A stretch of 16,351 nt of DNA from Candidatus Methylomirabilota bacterium (GTDB lineage: Bacteria > Methylomirabilota > Methylomirabilia > Methylomirabilales > Methylomirabilaceae), in assembly GCA_028869615.1 (NCBI GenBank), contig JAGWRQ010000025.1, positions 1 to 16,351 of the forward strand, in the 5' to 3' direction. Every line of letters starts with the position of its first letter. Positions within the stretch are counted from its first letter, which is position 1. A model generated the notes under the pieces. That model was not told where the DNA came from and did no database searches. It worked only from the letters and a program-made list of their open reading frames with translations. A program made the position numbers and the translations under genes. Below, piece by piece: positions 6,437-13,628 of the stretch.

Positions 6437-6799
6437 TTATTTAGCAAACAGCATCTTGAGTGAGATCAGGAACAGCGCGATCCCGAACAGCTTCTCCAGC
6501 ACCGGGTTGGACAAGCCGACCGCCAGCTTGGCGCCCAGCAATCCCCCGACGAAGAAGCCAATGCAGATCAGACCGGCTATTCTCAGGTCGACATACCCTT
6601 TGCTGTAGTAGGTCCACGCCGCCAACAAACCGATAGGCGGCACCAGGAGGGCCAACGTCGTCCCTTGGGCCTGATGCTGCGACAACCCGAACCAAAATAC
6701 CAGCGCGGGGATGATGATGATGCCCCCGCCGATTCCGATCAGCCCGCTACAGATTCCCGCGACCACACCCAAGAGGACATACATCACTATCTCTACCAT
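6437..6799 (-). CDS. Single-repeat TauE/SafE family membrane protein
   Basis: Very hydrophobic protein of 120 aa with about four membrane segments (roughly 5-22, 26-42, 47-65 and 75-115, the last probably two). The signature GVVAGICSGLIGIGGGIIII (9-28) is the N-terminal repeat motif of the TauE/SafE (DUF81) family of sulfite or organosulfur exporters. Full-length members are about 250 aa with two such repeats; this one has a single repeat, so it presumably works as a dimer. ATG at 6799 has GAGGG 8 bases upstream; GTG at 6808 is too close to that site. The substrate is unknown: the family name does not establish sulfite export. It lies 119 bases downstream of the PpiD-like gene. Confidence 0.85.
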   Translation of the reverse strand: MVEIVMYVLLGVVAGICSGLIGIGGGIIIIPALVFWFGLSQHQAQGTTLALLVPPIGLLAAWTYYSKGYVDLRIAGLICIGFFVGGLLGAKLAVGLSNPVLEKLFGIALFLISLKMLFAK

Positions 6800-6918
6800 A
6801 GGCACCACCCTCAGGTGAATGAATGCTGGGAGCGTACAAGCCGGCCGGGCCTTCAGTCAACGTCTTGGCCTGCAACAGATCGACCGCAATCTGCTCTCGC
6901 GCCACCCCGCTTTTACTT

Positions 6919-7914
6919 TTAGAGGTTAGCCGTCTCGATCTGTACCTTGGCTCGTGCCCGTACTTGGCGAAGCCAGTCGGCAAATACCTGCTCCCGTTTC
7001 CTTTGCAAAAGCCTAAGGCTGAATTGAGCTTTTTCGCGTTCGAAGTCTGCGACATTCGGGTCTTTTCGATCGATGACCCGGAGGAGGTAGCTCGCCTTCG
7101 TACCCTGGATGACCGGGCTGATCGCTCCCCGCTCCATTGTCAAGGCGGTCGCCTTGAACCTCTCTTGGTCCGGTATGTGCGGAAGGCTGCGATCCCATGA
7201 GAAGAAATCGCTGATAGCCGGCTTGAGCCCGGATGTCTTGACGATCTCTCCCCACGGTTTTTTGTCCTTGGCTAGTTCGGCGACTTTTTGAACGACGGCC
7301 TGTTGCGCTTTCGGATCCGAGAACAACAGGTACTCAGTCTTTACGGATGCTCGGTTAAAGCGAAACGCCTCCCACGCCTCATCCGGAAGGAGATGGACCC
7401 CTCCTTGTATCCACTCTTGAACCTTGCGCAGCAGCAGGTCTTCACGCAGGCTTTCCTCGAACCGCTCAGGGGTCAGGCGCGCCGATTGAAGGGCCCGGAG
7501 ATACCTGTCTCGGCTAAAGCCGGTCGCGTCACTGAAGGCCGGTATGGTCGTGATCTCTGCGACAAGTTCGTCCGAACCGATCACAATCCCTAATCGTTTC
7601 GCCTCGTGAAGCAGCAGGCGACGTCCGATCAGCCCTTCCACAACCTGTCGCTTCAGGTTGAGTTGTTCGAGGATCTTTTCATCAAACTTATCCCCTAATT
7701 TCTCTTGATACTGCCGATACTGGCGCTGGTAGACCTCCTGGTAGTCCGCGTATGGGATCTTCTCACCTTCGACGGCAGCGATGGTGTCCTGCCGGCCAGG
7801 GCCCGATGTGGAACGGAATCCCCAGACCAGGAAGGTCGTTCCAATAAAGGCAAAGATCACCAGCCACAACGTCACACTGAGCGCCTTGGTATATCCTCGC
7901 ATTCGCTTGAGCAC
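6919..7914 (-). CDS. PpiD/SurA-like membrane-anchored periplasmic protein without a clear parvulin domain
   Basis: Protein of 331 aa opening VLKRMRGYTK, then one membrane anchor (about 11-32, ending LVWGFRS). This is the standard start of PpiD-type inner-membrane foldases with a large periplasmic part. Residues about 45-185 form the SurA_N-like chaperone region (VEGEKIPYADYQEVYQRQ, LKRQVVEGLIGRRLLLHEAKRLG). Residues about 190-285 match only the outline of a parvulin fold (SDFFSWDRS, AISPVIQGTKASYLLRVID); the usual parvulin motifs are absent and the protein is about half the length of E. coli PpiD. It is therefore probably a holdase-type chaperone for exported proteins rather than an active isomerase. 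GTG at 7914 is chosen because GGAGGG lies 4 bases upstream and VLKRMRG matches the family start; ATG at 7926 adds 4 residues. It is divergent from mreB. Confidence 0.82.
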   Translation of the reverse strand: MLKRMRGYTKALSVTLWLVIFAFIGTTFLVWGFRSTSGPGRQDTIAAVEGEKIPYADYQEVYQRQYRQYQEKLGDKFDEKILEQLNLKRQVVEGLIGRRLLLHEAKRLGIVIGSDELVAEITTIPAFSDATGFSRDRYLRALQSARLTPERFEESLREDLLLRKVQEWIQGGVHLLPDEAWEAFRFNRASVKTEYLLFSDPKAQQAVVQKVAELAKDKKPWGEIVKTSGLKPAISDFFSWDRSLPHIPDQERFKATALTMERGAISPVIQGTKASYLLRVIDRKDPNVADFEREKAQFSLRLLQRKREQVFADWLRQVRARAKVQIETANL

Positions 7915-8039
7915 AGCACCCTCCATCGAGTTTCCAACACCAATACGTTCAGGTAATCTAATGACTTTTATGCTATCGCATTGCCACAACCGGCGCAACC
8001 CTATTTATTCTTCGGGCCGGTTTGTGCTGCAGAAACTAC

Positions 8040-9160
<1,121 letters not shown>

Positions 9161-9250
9161 ATGCGGTCTACCCGGAGACCTGCCGATTATGTTGTATTGA
9201 CGGTGGACACCTCGCCTTTCCTCATAGCGCTGTAGACAGTACAGGCAGGC

Positions 9251-10114
9251 ATGACTCGACTGTTGCTCCGATATCGGCGGACGCTGGTCCTTCCGATTGC
9301 CCTACTCGTGGCCTTCGTGCTGATGACGCTGCAGGCCCGCAGCGGCAGCTCGCTCGCCCTGCTGACGAAGCAGATCCTCCTCACCTCCATCTCCCCATTC
9401 CTGCGACTTGCCACGAAGAGCTTCGACATCACCACGACGGTCTGGAATGAGTATATTGATCTCCGCCGGGTCCGCCGCGACAATCAGTCCTTAAAGGAGG
9501 AGATTCGGCAACTCCGAGCCGAAGTGGGCGAGCTGCGCGAGACGGCTTTGGAACATACTCGCTTGAGCCGTCTCCTCCAATTGGACAACCGAGTGGACAC
9601 GGAAGCGGTCGTCGTCAAGGTGATCGGTAAGGACACTACAAACTGGTTCAGATCGATCCTGATTGGCGGGGGGGCGGACCGGGGGATCCGCCGCCATATG
9701 GCGGTCGTGACCGCTGAAGGGCTGGTGGGCCGGGTGGTGGAGGTGACGGCGCTGGCGTCTCGGGTCCAACTCATTACCGATTCGGAAAGCGGGGTAGGCG
9801 TGCTCATCCAGCGAAGCCGCGCTATCGGGGTCGCCGCAGGGAGCCAAGGCGGCGCCATCCAGATCAAGTATCTTCCCTTGATGACTGACGTGGCCGTCGG
9901 CGACCGGATCGTCACCTCGGGAATGGGCGGTATCTTTCCGAAAGGCATCCCGGTGGGCAAAGTCGTACAATCGAGCCGACCGACGAACGGTACGCTGTTT
10001 CAATCGATAGAGGCGCAGCCGTATGTTGATTTCTCGCGCTTGGAGGAGGTCATGGTCTTGAAACGACTGCCTTCGAGCAGCCTGTCATGGGCAGGTGAGG
10101 AGCCCCCGCCATGA
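9251..10114 (+). CDS. mreC: Rod-shape-determining protein MreC
   Basis: Protein of 287 aa with a short cytoplasmic N-terminus, one membrane anchor (about 11-27), a periplasmic coiled coil (about 70-112, rich in E, R and L around LKEEIRQLRAEVGELRE), and a beta-barrel region including FRSILIGGGADRGI, GLVGRVVEV, DSESGVGVLIQRSRAIGV, and near the end GDRIVTSGMGGIFPKGIPVG. These are classic MreC motifs. MreC scaffolds and activates PBP2 in the elongasome. The stop overlaps the mreD start by 4 bases (ATGA), so translation is coupled. The ribosome binding site is modest (AGGCAGG close to the ATG). Confidence 0.95.
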   Translation: MTRLLLRYRRTLVLPIALLVAFVLMTLQARSGSSLALLTKQILLTSISPFLRLATKSFDITTTVWNEYIDLRRVRRDNQSLKEEIRQLRAEVGELRETALEHTRLSRLLQLDNRVDTEAVVVKVIGKDTTNWFRSILIGGGADRGIRRHMAVVTAEGLVGRVVEVTALASRVQLITDSESGVGVLIQRSRAIGVAAGSQGGAIQIKYLPLMTDVAVGDRIVTSGMGGIFPKGIPVGKVVQSSRPTNGTLFQSIEAQPYVDFSRLEEVMVLKRLPSSSLSWAGEEPPP

Positions 10115-10593
10115 TGACGTTTCTGCTCGCGCTCCTAAGCACCTGCCTCCTGCAGGCTGCCATCCTCCCTCGGCTGGCCATCGGCGGCATTCAGCCGGAC
10201 CTGTTTCTGATTCTGCTCGTCGGGTTGAGCCTCTCGGTGGGACCGGAGCCGGCGGCAGCCGGCGGTTTCCTTGTCGGGCTGTACCAGGACTCGCTCTCGG
10301 GCGCCCCCCTTGGCCTCAACGCGTTCACGTTGAGTCTGATCGGCTTCCTGGTGAGCCGATTGAGTCGGCAGGTCAAGATGACCCAGTTGACCGAGCGATT
10401 TGCTCTGCTCGGCCTGGCCGGCCTGTTGTCCGGCCTCATCACCCTTCCGCTCCTCCGCTTCTTCCACGCTCCCCGCCCGTTGGCGTCCGCCCTTCTGTGG
10501 ACCGCGCTGCCGGGGGCGCTCTACACCGCGATGCTGGGAACCGGACTGCTCGGCATGCTGACGCTGAAATTCAATAAGGGTCTGACCCGATGA
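10111..10593 (+). CDS. mreD: Rod-shape-determining protein MreD
   Basis: Integral membrane protein of 160 aa with several hydrophobic segments. IQPDLFLILLVGLSL (about 28-42), GGFLVGLYQDSLSGAPLGLNAF (51-72, the most conserved MreD block) and the C-terminal helix region identify the family. It partners MreC in the elongasome; its exact biochemical role is not settled. It sits between mreC and mrdA with 4-base ATGA overlaps on both sides, a tight operon. Confidence 0.93.
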   Translation: MMTFLLALLSTCLLQAAILPRLAIGGIQPDLFLILLVGLSLSVGPEPAAAGGFLVGLYQDSLSGAPLGLNAFTLSLIGFLVSRLSRQVKMTQLTERFALLGLAGLLSGLITLPLLRFFHAPRPLASALLWTALPGALYTAMLGTGLLGMLTLKFNKGLTR

Positions 10594-12431
10594 GCAGGGA
10601 ACGCGAGATCTCGAACCGCTATGCCCCCTTCCAGAAACGGATCAGGGTTGCAGCCGTTCTGATCTCTGCAGCCGTCCTGATCCTGGTACTCCGCCTCTGG
10701 GCTCTGCAGATCCTGGAAGGTGATCGCTTACTCCTGCTCTCTGCCAATAATCGCCTGCGGCTGCGGCCGGTCGAGGCGCCCCGAGGTCTCATCTTCGATC
10801 GAAACGGAGAGCTCATGGTGGAAAATCTGGCATCGTTCGACCTGTATGTCACGCCGGAGGACATGCCTGATGTCGAGGAAACTACGCGCCGCCTCGCGGC
10901 GATCCTCCAGTCCTCGCCCGATGAGTTGAGGCAGCGCGTCTCCCAGGGGCAGGGCTCGCAACTGGAGCCGATGCTGTTGCGAAAAGGTGTGGATGAACGG
11001 ATCGTCACGGCCATCGAGGAGCACAAGATCGATCTGCCGGGAGTCAGCCTCCGAGTCAGACCGGTGCGCACGTATCCTCATGGCGGGTCAGCCGCCACCT
11101 TGCTGGGCTATGTTGCCGAGGTGAGCCATGCGCAACTCACGTCTAAAGAGTTTCGGGACTTCCATCCGGGTGAGACGATGGGGCAGGCCGGGATCGAGCG
11201 GCGATACGACGCGTTCATACGGGGCGTCGACGGCGGGGAACAGGTGGAGGTGGATGCGCTCGGAAGAGTCAGCCGGCTGATCCAGCAGGTTGAACCGCGG
11301 TCCGGGTTGAGTCTGTACCTCACGCTCGACAACCGGCTGCAACGGGTCGCGGAGGAGGCCTTGCAGGGTAGAAGCGGCGCGCTCATCGCTGTCCATCCGT
11401 CTACCGGTGAAATCCTGGCCATGGTCAGTCAGCCATCGTACGACCCGAACCAGTTCTCCCAGCGTATGACGCCGGAGCAGTGGCGGAAGCTCATCGCTGA
11501 CCCTCATCATCCCATGCAAAATAAAGGGCTGCAGGGCCAATACGCGCCAGGCTCCATCTTTAAGCTGGTGACCGCGCTTGCGGCCCTCGAGAAGGGGGCC
11601 ATCACGCCCGCAACACAGTTTTCCTGCAACGGCTCCTTCAGCCTCGGCTCCCATCTCTTCCATGACTGGAAGAAGGGCGGTCACGGGACGTTAAATCTTC
11701 AGCAGGCCATCGCCAACTCCTGCAACATCTACTTCTATAACACCGCCCTCAAAACCGGAATCGAAGAGATCACCCGCGTTGCACAAGAGCTGGGGCTTGG
11801 CACCCCTTCGGGGCTTGGGCTGGGCGGTGAAGCAAGGGGAGTCATCCCCCCCAAGACGGCCGGTCCATCAGAGGCCGGTGGATGGTATCCCGGCAACACC
11901 GTGATGGCCGGAATCGGACAAGGGATGGTGACTGTCACGCCGATGCAGGCCGTCATGATGGTCTCCGCCATTGCGAACGGGGGGACTCTCTACCGACCCT
12001 GGGTCGTGCGGAAGGTCGAAACGCTGGACCGTGAATTGATTGAAGAGTACGGCCCGGAGCTCGTCCGGAAAGTCAATCTCGACCCCGATAACCTAGCCAT
12101 CGTCAGGGAAGGGATGCAAGCGGTCGTCAGCGAGGGAACAGGGGGCCGCGCCAAAATCCCCGGGCTCAGGGTGGCCGGCAAGACGGGGACCGCGCAAGTT
12201 GTGGAGAATGGAGGTCCGCAGAGAGGCGATCGACGGGACCATGCCTGGTTCGTGGCCTTTGCGCCCGCAGACAATCCTCAGATCGCCATCGCAGTGGTGG
12301 TAGAGCACGGCGGGTTCGGCGGTCAAGTGGCTGCGCCGATTGCGAAGAGCCTCCTGGAGGCGTGGTTTAAACTCCCCAAGGAATCGAGGCCGGCTCAGGT
12401 GGCTGAGTCGGAACCGACCGAAGGCGACTGA
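10590..12431 (+). CDS. mrdA: Penicillin-binding protein 2, elongation transpeptidase
   Basis: Class B PBP of 613 aa. It cross-links new peptidoglycan during side-wall growth and pairs with RodA. One membrane anchor spans about 18-40. The non-penicillin-binding dimerisation domain starts with RLRPVEAPRGLIFDRNGE (57-74). The transpeptidase domain has S322 in SIFK (322-325), SCN (377-379) and KTG (531-533), all three active-site motifs, with GIGQG at 441-445 also typical. The start overlaps the mreD stop by 4 bases (ATGA). The C-terminal 15-20 residues are polar, after the conserved AAPIAKSLLEAW region. PBP2 rather than PBP3 (FtsI) is assigned from the mre/rodA context. Confidence 0.96.
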   Translation: MSREREISNRYAPFQKRIRVAAVLISAAVLILVLRLWALQILEGDRLLLLSANNRLRLRPVEAPRGLIFDRNGELMVENLASFDLYVTPEDMPDVEETTRRLAAILQSSPDELRQRVSQGQGSQLEPMLLRKGVDERIVTAIEEHKIDLPGVSLRVRPVRTYPHGGSAATLLGYVAEVSHAQLTSKEFRDFHPGETMGQAGIERRYDAFIRGVDGGEQVEVDALGRVSRLIQQVEPRSGLSLYLTLDNRLQRVAEEALQGRSGALIAVHPSTGEILAMVSQPSYDPNQFSQRMTPEQWRKLIADPHHPMQNKGLQGQYAPGSIFKLVTALAALEKGAITPATQFSCNGSFSLGSHLFHDWKKGGHGTLNLQQAIANSCNIYFYNTALKTGIEEITRVAQELGLGTPSGLGLGGEARGVIPPKTAGPSEAGGWYPGNTVMAGIGQGMVTVTPMQAVMMVSAIANGGTLYRPWVVRKVETLDRELIEEYGPELVRKVNLDPDNLAIVREGMQAVVSEGTGGRAKIPGLRVAGKTGTAQVVENGGPQRGDRRDHAWFVAFAPADNPQIAIAVVVEHGGFGGQVAAPIAKSLLEAWFKLPKESRPAQVAESEPTEGD

Positions 12432-12447
12432 CGGGAGCGCCTGACCT

Positions 12448-13548
12448 ATGTTGACCCCTCGCCGCGTCCTGCTCACCTTCGACTGGCGACTTTTCGCTTC
12501 CGCTGCCGGGCTTGCTGCCCTGAGCGTGCTGATTATCTACAGCACGAGCGGGATGCACGCCTCCCTCTTCCGGAGGTCGCTGTACCTGAAGCAGGCAACC
12601 TGGGCGGTGACGGGGATCGTCGCGATGACGCTGCTCTGTACACTCCCTTACCGGACAACTTGGCGTCTGGCCTATCCCATCTATGGCGTCCTTCTCGCCG
12701 CCCTGGTGCTCGTTACTCTGATTGGTCGAACCGGCCTGGGCGCCCAGAGATGGCTCAGCATCGGACCATTCGCGTTTCAACCTTCGGAGTTTATGAAGCT
12801 GTCGCTCATCATCCTGCTGGCCCGCTACTTTGAGGATCGAAAGGAAGCGTTACACGAGCCTCGGATCTTTATCCTGCCGATCCTCCTGACCCTCCTGCCG
12901 ACAGCCATCGTCCTGCGACAACCCGATCTTGGCACCGCTATCATGCTGCTCTTGATCGCTGCCAGCATCTTGGTGGTGATGGGGCTGAAGATTCGCTATC
13001 TCGTTCTGCTCGGCGCAATCGGATCTACCGTCGCCCCTGTGCTCTGGCACTTCCTGCACGATTACCAGAAGAACCGGATTCTCGTGTTTATCAATCCTGA
13101 CATGGATCCCATGGGCGTAGGCTATCATGTCGCCCAATCGAAGATCGCCGTCGGCTCAGGGGGATTGATCGGAAAGGGATGGATGGCGGCTACGCAAAGC
13201 CAGCTCAATTTCCTACCGGCGAATCATACCGATTTTGTTTTCGCCGGTCTGGCGGAGCAATGGGGTTTTATCGGCTCGCTGGGCCTGCTGGCGGTCTATG
13301 CTTACCTTCTTTCACGGGGCCTGCGCCTTGCCAGGGATGCTCACGACCTGTTCACCATGGTCACGAGTTTCGGCGTCGTGACCATGATCGCGTGGCAGGT
13401 CGTCATCAACATCGGGATGGTGACCGGCATCATGCCGGTGGTCGGCATCCCTCTCCCGTTGCTTTCCTACGGGGGCTCTGCCATGCTGATGAACATGTTA
13501 GCCGTCGGTCTTCTACTCAACATTCAAAAGCACCGCTATCTGTATTAA
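12448..13548 (+). CDS. rodA: RodA, SEDS-family peptidoglycan glycosyltransferase
   Basis: Polytopic membrane protein of 366 aa. It polymerises lipid II into glycan strands in complex with PBP2. SEDS hallmarks are GAQRWLSIGPFAFQPSEFMK (98-117), LRQPDLGTA (156-164), FLPANHTDFVFAGLAEQWGF (255-274) with the essential aspartate D262, and MPVVGIPLPLLSYGGSAML (329-347). The length and the hydrophobic-segment count (about ten) fit RodA. The start is 16 bases after the mrdA stop, with GGGAG 10 bases upstream of the ATG. It is the last gene of the rod-shape cluster. No hairpin-plus-T terminator follows it. Confidence 0.96.
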   Translation: MLTPRRVLLTFDWRLFASAAGLAALSVLIIYSTSGMHASLFRRSLYLKQATWAVTGIVAMTLLCTLPYRTTWRLAYPIYGVLLAALVLVTLIGRTGLGAQRWLSIGPFAFQPSEFMKLSLIILLARYFEDRKEALHEPRIFILPILLTLLPTAIVLRQPDLGTAIMLLLIAASILVVMGLKIRYLVLLGAIGSTVAPVLWHFLHDYQKNRILVFINPDMDPMGVGYHVAQSKIAVGSGGLIGKGWMAATQSQLNFLPANHTDFVFAGLAEQWGFIGSLGLLAVYAYLLSRGLRLARDAHDLFTMVTSFGVVTMIAWQVVINIGMVTGIMPVVGIPLPLLSYGGSAMLMNMLAVGLLLNIQKHRYLY

Positions 13549-13563
13549 GGCCGCACTGAAGCC

Positions 13564-13592
13564 TTGACAGGCGCTGTCGTCACTATTATGAG
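13564..13592 (+). promoter_or_regulatory. Sigma-70-like promoter for ileS
   Basis: A perfect -35 TTGACA (13564-13569) and a 17-base spacer precede TATGAG (13587-13592), 4 of 6 to the -10 consensus. Transcription would start near 13599, about 30 bases before the ileS ATG. It lies in the 80-base gap after rodA and would let ileS be expressed apart from the rod-shape genes. Confidence 0.5.
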
Positions 13593-13628
13593 AAACAGGG
13601 TAAAGGATGGTGTGCGGGGTATCCAGAG

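Noticed and set aside
13041..13060. TGGCAC...TGC resembling a sigma-54 -24/-12 promoter inside rodA
   Set aside because: The GG-to-GC spacing is too short for sigma-54 and it is within coding sequence.
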